From Boesenbergia rotunda (Eukaryota; Streptophyta; Magnoliopsida; Zingiberales; Zingiberaceae): a DNA stretch of 64,000 nt. Numbering within the stretch: position 1 is the first letter of the stretch; each line of letters begins with the position of its first letter. This document shows positions 45,794-56,149 of the stretch, piece by piece. The stretch is taken from the NCBI GenBank assembly GCA_024364735.1, contig JAGFNQ010009509.1, positions 62,001 through 126,000 of the forward strand. Direction: 5' to 3'. Below the pieces are notes generated by a model, which was given only the letters and a program-made list of their open reading frames with translations, was not told the origin of the DNA and did not search any database. The position numbers and the translations under genes are program-made.

Positions 45794-46430
45794 AATTTGA
45801 GTGGTGTTACACCAACCTTGAAGAACGAGAAAATTTTTACGATAAAAATGAACAAAAGGGAAAAAAATCCGAAAAAACTGTTCAATTGGTGGTTTCACCA
45901 AGGTTGAGCAACCCACTCTGATACCACTTGTGGGATCGTTGTGAATAGTGATTACTGAATTTTTTTTGGAATAATAGAAAACACAACGGAAGAATAAAAA
46001 TAATGCTAACAAGTTTCTTTTAACTTAGTTCGGAGTCTTTAATGGCTCCTACTCCAAGGCCCACGGTCCTTGACTGTTTTCGTTGGGCAATTCTATAATT
46101 TGAATAAGAGTTACAAATATATAATTCAAGTAAGAATTAAACAGCGAATTTTAAATTATACCGATGACATAAGAAAGGTTGCAGAGCATCTTGAGTAGCG
46201 TGTTGTCGATCTTGATCATTGGCGGCTCAGGAAACTCGAGCACGGAAGAGATTCAGAGTGTGTTGGAGTGCTTGAGTCGCAAGAAAGCTGTTCTGAGTTA
46301 ATTCTTAGTTGTTGTTGAAAGCAAAGGGGTGAAGCCCTTTATATAGCCTGTTCTCGGGTGCCTGAGGCTTATTGGGCGCCTGCCACGTGTAGCGAATCGG
46401 GCGCGTGCTTATCCGCAGACTCACTTGGTT
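45794..46430 (-). mobile_element. copia fragment K: leader, primer site, truncated 5' LTR
   Basis: Leader 45794-45914, primer site 45915-45926 (minus TGGTATCAGAGT, last base changed), LTR from tgtgggatcgttg at 45929. TATATAAA on the minus strand at 46338-46345. Homology to related LTRs fades at about 46430, soon after 'gcgcctgccacgtg'. F inserted into its leader. The remaining interior must lie left of the window. Confidence 0.75.
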
Positions 46431-46439
46431 TAGATACTT

Positions 46440-46543
46440 CAGTGATTGACTATAGTGCTAGTGGGAGATTATTGGTGTATGCCCTAAGAGCCATAAAGTA
46501 TTATATTTATTAATAAAGTCAAAGTTTTGATTATTATATTTAT
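46440..46543 (+). mobile_element. copia 3' fragment L: polypurine tract and LTR start
   Basis: Contains 'agtgggagattattggtgta' and then 'tgccctaagagcc', a plus-strand copia polypurine tract next to a U3 start, followed by AT-rich DNA cut by H at 46544. The join with K at about 46430 has no recognisable duplication. Confidence 0.55.
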
Positions 46544-47886
46544 TGTGGGGACCGGTTCTGTCGATAGAGGGGGGGTGAATATCGACCAAAAAAACTTTTG
46601 CGAAAGCATGGAAAACTCGTCTTTCGATTGTTCATTCTAATCAAAGAGTTAGTAGCACAGCGGAAAATAAACAGGAACGAAAATGAAAGACAACTCAGAA
46701 TGCACACGGGATTTTTTACTTGATTCCCAACCCCCCAGGGTCAGTATGTCCAAGGCCTAAGCACGGGAAATGTCCATCCACTAATGGTCTCCTTTCTGGA
46801 CTTTTCGGAGGCGGAGAAACCCGTCTTACAGTGTACGATTTACAATCAAAAAGTGTTAGGGAACGTAAATGCGGAAAGTAAATCAAACCAAACAAACGGT
46901 CGAAGACTCGGCCGATCTAGAGCTCCAAAGAGCCGCGCACTTCCTCCCAGAGCCTCCTTGGTCGCAGAGCTTCATCTTTAGTGCTTTGTCATCACTTGGA
47001 AGGCTCAGAATGATTTCAAAATTGGTGTTTTGAGTTGAGGGGTCGAAGCCTCTTTTATAGCTTCTTTACTAGGCGCCTGTGTTGAAGCGGGCACCTCAGT
47101 TGCCCTGGTCAAACTCCATCCTCGTGGCGAACTTGCAGTAAGGATAACCATTCCCTTCTTAGGCGCCTGACCCATACAGGGCACCTGTGAGCTCTCAGGC
47201 GCTTGGAAATCTAGGGCACCTGAGAGCAGGCTGCCTTAAGTGAGGCGCCTGCTTCTCTTGGGCGCCTGCGTTCACACAGGTGCCTAGGAGCTTGTTTCCC
47301 AGCCTCCTCTTGTGTTTGTTCGCCTACTTTGTCTTCAATTCTAGGTACCTGCAAGATACACAAACACAAGACAAACATATACATGCACTTAGCCTTAACG
47401 AATTGGTTCTGACTTTGGATTTCCCGCAAAACCCTAGGTCGAACTGACGCCTATGTTCCCATCTCGGGGGAACGCGCCTTTCACCTACTCCTCTCAGGAG
47501 ATGGTTGCCACCCAACCCATTCGGTTGGACTTTTGCCTAGCTTTACTCACCTGGACTTCGTGCCCAGTCCATGACCAGGACTTATTGCCCAATTCCACGA
47601 ACCAGGACTTATTGCCCAATTCCACGAACCAGGACTTTGTGCCCAACCCTCGGTTAGGTCTTCGGTGCCCAGCCCTTGGCCAGGACTTATTGCCCAATCC
47701 ATGATCAGGACTTAGTGCCCAATTCTTTGAACCAGGACTTTGTGCCTAGGTTAACTAGGACTTTCCTTCACTTCGGTACTTCTTTCTTGACTAACCCTTC
47801 CTTGTTTAATGTATTACTAACTTAAACATATTGTTAAACATTGAAACACATAGAGGAGGACATCACTGATGCTTCTTGCCCCAATA
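46544..47886 (-). repeat. 3' LTR of H
   Basis: 1343 bp from tgtggggaccgg to gccccaata; the expected terminal CAACA reads CAATA, so this LTR edge is mutated. TATAAAA on the minus strand at 47053-47059. GGCGCC motifs at 47070-47290 and a 'gcccaattccacgaaccagg' type array at 47530-47760. Confidence 0.87.
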
Positions 47887-47902
47887 ATCTCCCCCTTTTT
47901 GA
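47887..47902 (-). other. polypurine tract of H
   Basis: Plus-strand atctccccctttttga gives AAAAAGGGGGAGAT on the coding strand, matching the E tract. Confidence 0.88.
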
Positions 47903-48245
47903 TGTTTGATAATATCTTAAGTTAGATTGGATTAAAGGGCTAAGTTGTAAACCTTGGGATAAAATGAAAAAAAATGATCTAAGTTTTGAAAACACATTTT
48001 GATCCTTTGGAAAAAAATTCTAACTTCAGCTCTCTATCCTTTGGGAGAATGAAAAAATTTTTTAACTTAAGCTCACTCTTCCCCCTTTTGAAAAAACATT
48101 TTCATTTTGATCCTTTGGGAAGAAGAAAAAGAAAAAAAATTCTAACTTAAGCTCACTCTCCGCCTTTGTCATACATCAAAAACAACAACAATACTTGCAC
48201 CAACAATGAAGAATTTGAAAAAAAAATTCTTTTCGAAAGTACTTA

Positions 48246-48460
48246 GGGGGTGCTTGGTATATATTTGGCAATGAGAATAGTAATGAGTTTTGATTGAGGG
48301 GTTTATGGGTTTAGTGATAACCTAGTGGGGGTGGGTTATCAAATCATGGGTACCATATCCATATTTTAATTCTGATTCTAGTATACCAAGCATCATAAAT
48401 GGGAATGAAACATATTTCATTCTCATTCCTGCCTTCTAAACCCGCATACCAAGCACCCCC
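48246..48460. mobile_element. Tourist-like MITE (PIF/Harbinger type)
   Basis: 215 bp with perfect 15-bp terminal inverted repeats GGGGGTGCTTGGTAT (48246-48260 and 48446-48460) and a TTA target duplication on both sides (48243-48245, 48461-48463). A second inverted match, AATGAGAAT/ATTCTCATT, lies further in. No ORF. Confidence 0.87.
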
Positions 48461-48769
48461 TTAGTATAATTTTTGAAAGAAATAGTTTTCGAAATTCTTC
48501 CCTTTTTATTTTGAAACAGATTAAGTACTAGTAAAGCATTATTAAAAGAACCAAGTACTTAGATTGCACCTAAAATATGCACTTTAGAAAATATGATATG
48601 CTTTCAAAGTTTTACTTAGAATTTTCACTTAAAAAATGATATGCACTAAAAAAAATTTCACTTAAACAAATATAGTGCATTTTCTTTGAAAAATCTTGCA
48701 CTTAACACATTTTTTTTCAAAAAAATATTACACTTAGTATTTTGAAAAATATAAAAAAACCAATTTGTA

Positions 48770-49050
48770 CTTTGAAACATATTTTGCACTCTTTGAAAAA
48801 TGTTAATACTTTTGAAAAATATATTGAACTTTTTGAAAAATGTAAGTACAAATATTATGACTTTTTGAAAAATATAAGTACTTTTGAAAAATATTATGCA
48901 GTTTTTGAAAAATATAAGTACTTTTGAAAAATATTATGAACTTTTTAAAAAATATAAGTACTTTTAAAAAATATTATGAACGTTTTGAAAAATATAAGTA
49001 CTTTTGAAAAATATTATGAACTTTTTGAAAAATATAAGTACTTTTGAAAC
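48770..49050. repeat. 40-bp tandem repeat in H
   Basis: About seven units with 'gtacttttgaaaaatattat' and 'gaactttttgaaaaatataa'. Translated ORFs here are repeat artefacts. Confidence 0.92.
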
Positions 49051-49079
49051 AATATTATTTTTTTTAAACATAATATTTT

Positions 49080-50748
49080 ACTTGACTTGGTTTCTTTTCC
49101 AGTTTGACACAATCCTAGGAAATCTTGTTAACTACATGGACATTTCCCTAAGTGTCCTGGAATTTCTCTAAATTCAAGTAAGTATTATTTCCAAAAGTAT
49201 TCCAAAAAGATTTTATAAGTCAAAAAATTTTGAAAGTGATATAAATGATAGTATTTTGAAAGAAAAATTACTTATGTTTTCAAAAGGATTTTGAGAATAC
49301 AGTGCACGAAAATATATTATTTTGAAATGTTCAATAATTCTTTTAATTTGACCTCCTCCTAAATTTGGCATAGTCCTTGGAAGCTTGTTGACTACAAGTA
49401 CTCTTCCTTTGAGTCTTTAGGGTTTGGTTCAGACCAAAAGAATTATCTAATACTTTCAAAAAAAAAATTCAAAATGTTTTTTCAAATAATACTTGTCAGA
49501 AAGTTTTCTTTTGACTTAGACTCCCCCTAAATTTGACACATCCTAGGAGTCCTTGTAGATCATGAAGAAGATTTCCTCTGTGTCTTTAGGGCTTATCAAA
49601 ATCAAAAGAACAGTTTTGAATGACATGTTGAGTATGGTAATTTTCAAGGAGATAATTTTCGAAAACACAATTTGGAATTATAGTAAATTTTCAAAGAGAT
49701 AGTAATATAACAAAGTTTTTGAACCAATTTTTGAAAACCTTATTTTGAGATGATAGTACATTTTTAAAGGATAAGGTTTTTGAAAAATCCAAAAAAAACT
49801 TTTGAAAGAATAACAACACTCCCCCTGTATCCGACACCGTTTGACTTTATCTAAGTGCCTTAATGGACTTTAGTGTTGACCTAAAAGGCTTGTGTCTAAT
49901 TGTGTAGGTCAAACAAATTTTTGAAAAAGATATAATTTTGAAAACATATAACATATAAGCACTCAGACAAGCATGAAATCCATAAAAACATTATTATGTT
50001 AAAACACTATTTTGAAAATAGATTTTTAGAAAAATATTCTAAGAATTTTGGAAAACAATTTTTGAAAAGCATTTTTCAATTTATTAGTCCTTAACATCTC
50101 ACCCATTCTAAATGTCTCTGTACATGCAAGCATGGTTGTCTTATGGGTGTATCGTGAGATGCTTGAAAAATTTTCTTTAGAATTATTGTTAAATCTAAGA
50201 TTTAATCGAAACTTGTGTTAGATTCAGATTTATCAAATAGTAAATTGAATTTGAGTTTCGATAATTGGATTTCAGGTCTTGGTGAGGCATAGAGGCCTTC
50301 ATTGGTCATAGCCTTATTGGAGCAACAACCCTTTTCCTTGACAAAGCCTTTTACCGAAAGTTCATTTTCAAATTACTTCTTGAAAAATTTTGGTCTAACT
50401 AGCCTAGATTTTGGATCGGTAGCTTCGGCTAGTTCCACCAGACTAAACAAATCAAGTAGGGTACGCCTTACCTTACTTAGCCTTATTAGAAGGGCTTCCC
50501 TAACGTACTATCATCTCACCTCTGCCTAATACTAGGTTGTTTAAGTTTCAATTAGTCTTTTTCCTATAACCGTTTTAAATCATGCATAAGATTGAACATG
50601 AATGGCATGGTAGAGATATATATATAAAATAGCAAATGCATGAGCATGACAGTTATGCATGAGTCAAACAATTCAAATCATTTTACTTAAGTTTCTAATA
50701 ATGTATCAAATTTCTGATTTGATACATGTCGTGTGAACCCGCGAATAT
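49080..50748 (-). other. H 3' non-coding region
   Basis: No gene. Modules with 'ctccccctaaatttgacaca' type cores near 49350-49540, further 'actccccctgtatccgacac' at 49808, and the conserved 'ccttattggagcaacaaccc' block at 50272-50350. It is interrupted by I at 50749 after the target bases aatat (50744-50748). Confidence 0.7.
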
Positions 50749-53677
50749 TGATAAGTACCATTTTATTGATTATTTTAATTTCTAAAATCCATGTTTGACC
50801 TATGTTTTTATTGCTTAATTATGATTTTACCCTAGGTTTTAGGATTCCCTCTTATTTTGGACTTAATTGCAAATTTACACATTTTTGGATTATTTGGCCA
50901 CTAATTTTCTGATATATTTTTGTAGGCAATGAAAGGTTCATGGACCTAGGGCATATTGGGTCAAACTTGAGTCGGAAGTGACACGGATCGAATTATCAAG
51001 CTTACGATTAATCCGGGCCGTCCGATTAAAAAGCGGCTAGATCTGAGCCATCCGGGACAATCTGAAGCAATCCGAGCTAGGGTTAGGGTTGATCAAGCAC
51101 TATGATCAAGATCTGAAGGTTTCATCCCAATCAGAGCTCAATCAACCGTTAGATCAAGCTCGGAGGGCGCTAGATCGTCCATTCAAAGATTAAGTTGATC
51201 TGGACCATCCGTTGCACATCTGGAGGATCCGAGCTACCACGAGGCAGATCCTGACCCCTGATCATCATCATTAAATTTGGCTCAAATCAGAGCAAGATAG
51301 CCGTTGGATTCCTTCGATCAATCTGGGCCGTCCATTTCTAATGTATTTAATCAGATTTTCCAGCCTTTCTCCTCGTCGCGTTCTCGCCGCAACACCTTCT
51401 GCTTCGTTTCTTTGCATTTTCTTCAGCTTTTTCTTCATTTAAGGGGCGCGACCCCTCAATTCTTCATCTAGATCAAGATTTGGATCATTGGGATAACTAG
51501 GGTGGAAAATTCAGCTCAGATTGCATACGGACAGAGTTGTTTGAGGGTTTCGGGCATCTCTGCTAACCAATCACTTGTTATCGTCCACAAGCCAATTCCA
51601 ATCGTCTGAGCTGTTGTAGGGGTTCTCAGGTGAGCTCAGATGTCTTCAACTCATCATCGCAAGCCATCCATCGAGATACAAGAGATTGGACTGGAAAATT
51701 CCAGCCGCGTGCAGTTTGAGCAGAATCCATCAATCCAAGCTGCGCTCCACTGATTTGCTGAGCTTAGGGGTTCGAGGCTAGCTCTTGCTTGATGACCATG
51801 AAGATTTTGAGCTTAAGGAGGATTGAGGCTTAGTTTTACTTAGTTAATTTCAGTTGTTAGCTGCAATTTCAATTTCTGCCATAGTTTCATTTCTGAATTT
51901 TATCTAGCTGCTGTAATTTTCTTGTATGGACTGTTTCTTTCTCAATTAGAGGTTCCTCCTTGAGTGACAGCAAGGATTCGTGAGCTGAGATGAGAGATTG
52001 AGGCTTTAGTTAGTTGAATTTCGATTTGTAGCTGTAATTTCATTTCTGCAACAGTTCTGTTTTTGATTTTCGATTCAGCCACCTAGTTTCAGTTTCTGAA
52101 TTTGTTTTCTGCTCTTAATTAGGTTTTAAATTCTGCAAGTAATTAGTTAGGGAACTCGTTTAGTGGACAATAGATTTTAGTTTCAGTTCCTTTTATGTTA
52201 AATTGTTTGCGTGCCATTTTATTAGCTGCGTATCAATTCCCTGTTTTGTGCATTAATTGTTTCTGCGTGCCAGTTTGCTTCTGATTTTGCAGCTTTTGCG
52301 AATTCAGTTTATGTCTAATTTGGATGCCTGCAATTTAAGACAACATCTAGTTAGCTAATGCATTTGATTTAAGTTTGTTTAGTTTTCAGTTCAAATTCTG
52401 CAGTTAAGTTTCAGCTAGCTGTTTATAAGTTTCCATTTCACTCAGCAGTTTCAGTTTTATTTTGCACTGTATCAGTTCAATGTTTCTGAAGTTTGAATCA
52501 AGGGAACTTTAGTTTTTCCGAATCTCATTGGAACCATAGAATGTGCACTCGAATTTAGACTGATTTGATTGTGTGTGTCTGCATTTGAAGTGTTTCCTGA
52601 AATTCTGCACTATCCTTGCATTTGCTGCTCTGAACTGTTCTTCCAAGTTGCTGAATTTTCTGCATAGTGTATCTAGGTAAGTTCAGCAAAGATTCGTATC
52701 AGGTTTCAATCTATCTTTTAGTGAATTGTTGAGCTCGAATCTAGGTTACTTTGCATGTGGTTTGTTTCTGAACAGTAGCCTCATCTATGCTGCATGATCA
52801 GAATTCTTGCACTCGAATTCTTCACTAAGTTATTTCTGATTTCTCGAAACCTTGCATTTCATTTCTGGATTCCTGCACACTACATTCAGTTATGCTTTGG
52901 TATTGATCAGTTATCTGTTTGTTGCTACATCTCTGGGATCACCTCGACATTTCACTCCATTTATAGTTTTTCTTCCTGAGTTGAGTTGCTTAGTGTCAGT
53001 TTTTGATGGGCAGTCACAGCTTTGGCACTTAATTCATTTCGGCACACAGGATTTGTCTTCTCCTTTGCATCAAGTTTGCTGAAATTTGGCACTTTGTATC
53101 AAGTGCAGATTAAGGCAGTGCTTGGTGCCAAGGTTAAGGTAGTTTTTAGTGAGCTATTGTGTTTGAAATGGTTTAGATTTGCTTTCGGACATTTCTGAAT
53201 GTCCTTACAATTGATTGCTTCAAGATTTTGTAGCTAGCTTGATTTGTGCCAAGTTGCTTGCTGCTGAAAAATTCCTGCCCTGTTTTTATTCACCTTTCTA
53301 GCAACTTGTTTTGCAATTTGGTATCAAATTTGTTTCCAAACTTTAGTTAAATTCTCTAGCTTGATTCGGTTTCCATTGATTGAATTGTTGATTGCCATCA
53401 CTTGTGTAGCTTATTAGCTAAGTTCCTTTCTTTTCATTTCAAATTCATTTATAATTGAAACCCAATCACATTCGAAACCCAAATTCACAAACGACACATA
53501 AATACAAGCACAAATCGAACACAAACTCAACTAGTCCCCAGGAAAAATACGACCTGTGGCCCCTTTACTACGTTTTCATATTTTGATTGCAAAAAGGGTT
53601 TCCAGCATTTCATTTATATTTAAATCTGATGAGCCCACACTTTCGTGACAATTTAATCTAGTATTTCGGGCTCATCA
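50749..53677 (+). repeat. 5' LTR of I
   Basis: Begins tgataagtaccat and ends gggctcatca. Nearly identical to the 3' LTR except for a cluster of small indels at about 51295-51655. Short ORFs (52794-53082) are duplicated in both LTRs and have no domain. Confidence 0.95.
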
Positions 53678-53683
53678 AATTTT

Positions 53684-53701
53684 TGGCGCCGTTGCCGGGG
53701 A
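53684..53701 (+). other. primer binding site of I (Asp tRNA type)
   Basis: TGGCGCCGTTGCCGGGGA six bases after the LTR; matches the tRNA-Asp-derived site described for Athila/Tat-type plant gypsy elements. Confidence 0.88.
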
Positions 53702-53840
53702 AGCAACTAGTTGATTTGTTTGATTTTTGCTTGTATACTTTTGGACATATCATTGGGTTCTATTTTCTGTTGCTTTATCTTTTGTATACGGTTGCTGCCA
53801 TTTGTTCTTGTTTGTTTTGTGACAGGTTTGTAAGATCAAA

Positions 53841-54263
53841 ATGTTTTCACCAGAGGACTATTCACAGCTCAAAGATGCACTGGTGGGGTTAAAAAATGTG
53901 TTTAATTAAGCACTGGAATTCCCAACTAACACCCAACAGTGATTCATCTACTTACCAGCAGTCGTGCCCACAATTTCAGCAATCACATTCGAATTTTCAA
54001 CGACCCAATCAGTTTTTCAGCCACATTTACAGCAATTCAGCAACTAGAACATTTTCAGCAGCCACCACAACCATTTCAACCGCAATTCCAACAATTTCAG
54101 CGGATTTTCAGCCAATTCAACCAATTTTCCAGCAAACTCAGATTGGGCAGCCATTATTCCAGAATTTTCCGCCCCAAATTCAGCATTTCAGCCCAACTTT
54201 CAGCCACCTTATCAATAAGATCAAGCACCTTTTCAAGGAATTCAGCAAGGGTACCAAGATAAT
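53841..54263 (+). pseudogene. degenerate N-terminal Q/F-rich coding region of I
   Basis: An ATG at 53841 opens a short frame (MFSPEDYSQLKDALVGLKNV) that stops after 23 codons. From about 53930 all three frames carry fragments rich in Gln, Phe, Pro and Asn (CPQFQQSHSNFQ; FQPQFQQFQRIF), so the Q/F-rich domain of the next ORF probably extended upstream and has been broken by several indels. Confidence 0.6.
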
Positions 54264-55511
54264 TTGAATTTCCAACAACCATTTCAATTTCCACAGCAAT
54301 TTCACCCTTGCAACCAGAATTTTCAGCCCACTCAATTTCAGTGTTCACCACCACAATTTCAACCTCAGATCCAAAATTTTCAGGGCTACAATTTTCAGCC
54401 ATCTCCACCAACTTGTGAACCAAATTTTCAGCAGTTAAATCAGTCATTTCATCCATTTGAGCAGCCCCAACAGTTTCCATTTCAGAATGCACAGCCTCCT
54501 CCTGGACTTCAGCAGCCTTATGTTCCATTTCAAGACCAACAGGGGTTCCACACTAACCAAGGAGGCTTTGAGAATCCTGATTGGGATGAGGCTCTACACC
54601 AAAGGATGATGGAGATGTGCCAACAAGTTCTACAACAACAAGAGCAAATTAATCAACAACAACTACAACGCCTTGCAAAATTGGTAGATCAATGGAATCA
54701 GATAAAAGCCCAAGAATCAGAACAGTTATATTCTCAAGTTGCTTGTAATTCTGAGAGCCCCGGAGTTGATTTTATATCAGTTCAAGGTGACCCTAGTACA
54801 TGGCCAAGTCCTTCTTCAAGTGATCTTAGAATTTTGGTAGAAGAAGAAGAAGAAGTAATCATCAAATATAGGGCACCTACAGCATGCATCCCTCCGGAGA
54901 TTCCTATTCAAAATCCATTTCCAAATTTTTCAGCTCAAGAAGAAGAAATTGAAGCTCCACAGGACCATTCTAGACTTTTATTTTCTGATGATAGTATTAT
55001 TGATGGTCCTAATTTTTCTAATATTGTTGTTGCAGATATTACAGGAGAAACATACACGGGAGATGATTCCACAGGTGTAGGGGATTGCACTAAGCCCCAG
55101 GGACCACCACAATTGACTGGTACATTAGAAGACTCAAAGGATGAACCAGAAAGTGTAGGGACTTGCATGGTGGAAGCAAGCACCCAAGGATCACCTGCTT
55201 TAGTTGAGTGTCCACCAGAACCTGAACCTGAAGAGGAGCATGTACTTGACCAGGAGGAGGCCATGGATACATCTACTCTTGTAGAACCTCCAGGTATTCT
55301 CCAGCACGCTCAGGTAAGTATTTCTCCTCTTTGTTCAGAAAAATGCAGCGAGGTACCCAGTGCTGACTTTATTAATTCTGATGAATTTATTGATATACCT
55401 TGTGTAGAAACTGCTTGTGCAAATCTTATAGAGGTACCAAAAATTGATGTTGTTTGTTATGATGAATCTCTTGATACATCTTTTGTGGATATGGATAGTG
55501 AAATTTTTTAG
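54264..55511 (+). CDS. element I ORF1: Q/F-rich, coiled-coil, acidic-repeat protein
   Basis: 415 codons, no family recognised. Residues 1-100 are low-complexity Gln/Phe/Pro (QQPFQFPQQF, NFQPTQFQ), prion-like in composition. About 110-160 is a Gln-rich probable coiled coil (RMMEMCQQVLQQQEQINQQQ). The rest is acidic, with E runs (VEEEEEVII, EPEPEEE) and, near the end, copies of a repeat of about 35 residues (IDVVCYDESLDT). No zinc knuckle, RT or protease motif. The codon frame is long and the composition non-random, so it was probably translated. It takes the gag position in the element, but a capsid role is only a guess. The ATG is internal to a broken larger frame. Confidence 0.6.
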   Translation: MNFQQPFQFPQQFHPCNQNFQPTQFQCSPPQFQPQIQNFQGYNFQPSPPTCEPNFQQLNQSFHPFEQPQQFPFQNAQPPPGLQQPYVPFQDQQGFHTNQGGFENPDWDEALHQRMMEMCQQVLQQQEQINQQQLQRLAKLVDQWNQIKAQESEQLYSQVACNSESPGVDFISVQGDPSTWPSPSSSDLRILVEEEEEVIIKYRAPTACIPPEIPIQNPFPNFSAQEEEIEAPQDHSRLLFSDDSIIDGPNFSNIVVADITGETYTGDDSTGVGDCTKPQGPPQLTGTLEDSKDEPESVGTCMVEASTQGSPALVECPPEPEPEEEHVLDQEEAMDTSTLVEPPGILQHAQVSISPLCSEKCSEVPSADFINSDEFIDIPCVETACANLIEVPKIDVVCYDESLDTSFVDMDSEIF

Positions 55512-55513
55512 AA

Positions 55514-56149
55514 ATGCCTGAAATTGATGTTATTTATTTTGATGAATCTCTTGCTATATCTTATGCTGAGGTTGAATGTGAAAAACTTATGGAGGTATAT
55601 GAGATTGATTTCATTGGCTCTGACACATTGCTTGATACACCCTGGATGGAAAATAATTGTGAAATTTCTATTTTTGTGCCAGAAATTGATTTCTTTATTT
55701 GTGATGAGTCTCTGGATGCAAATTTAGTAGGAAATAATTTTAAAAATCTCATTGAGGTACCAGAATTTGATTTAATTGGATATGATGCAGTTTTGGATAC
55801 ATTTCATGCAGAGACTGAACTTATATCATTTCTTTTTGACCCTGAACGCTTGAGAGAGGTATTACATGTTTTTGCAGGGTCCAGAAGACTTCAGGAGTGG
55901 GTGCTCCAACTGAACAGACTCCAGCCTCCTGGAAGGACTTCTGAAAAGCATCAAGTAGGAGGAGAAGATCATACTTTAATTCGAAGCACTCCATTCCTTC
56001 AATGGATTTTGAACCTAAATCGCCTTCGGCCACCGGAGCATATTTTCGCAAAGTTTAAGTGTGGGGGAGTCCTAGTTCTCCTAGCCACTCATACCCCTCC
56101 ACTACCACGATGGTGGCTGCTTCTGGATAGACTCCGCCCACCAGAATAA
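55514..56149 (+). pseudogene. element I ORF2: continuation of the acidic repeats
   Basis: 211 codons that continue the ORF1 repeats (PEIDVIYFDESL, YEIDFIGSDTLLD, PEIDFFICDESLD, PEFDLIGYDAVLD) in another frame. A six-T run at 55504-55509 at the ORF1 end is the likely slip point. The C-terminal 100 residues hold a different repeat, three times: WVLQLNRLQPPG, WILNLNRLRPPE and WWLLLDRLRPPE. Unrecognised. Probably the second half of one protein. Confidence 0.6.

Noticed and set aside
48742..48927. 61-codon repeat protein
   Set aside because: Translation of an AT-rich 40-bp tandem repeat.
54154..54528. 124-codon minus-strand ORF opposite element I ORF1
   Set aside because: Mirror of a Gln-rich coding frame; Gln codons read as Leu/Glu-rich on the other strand and give open shadows.
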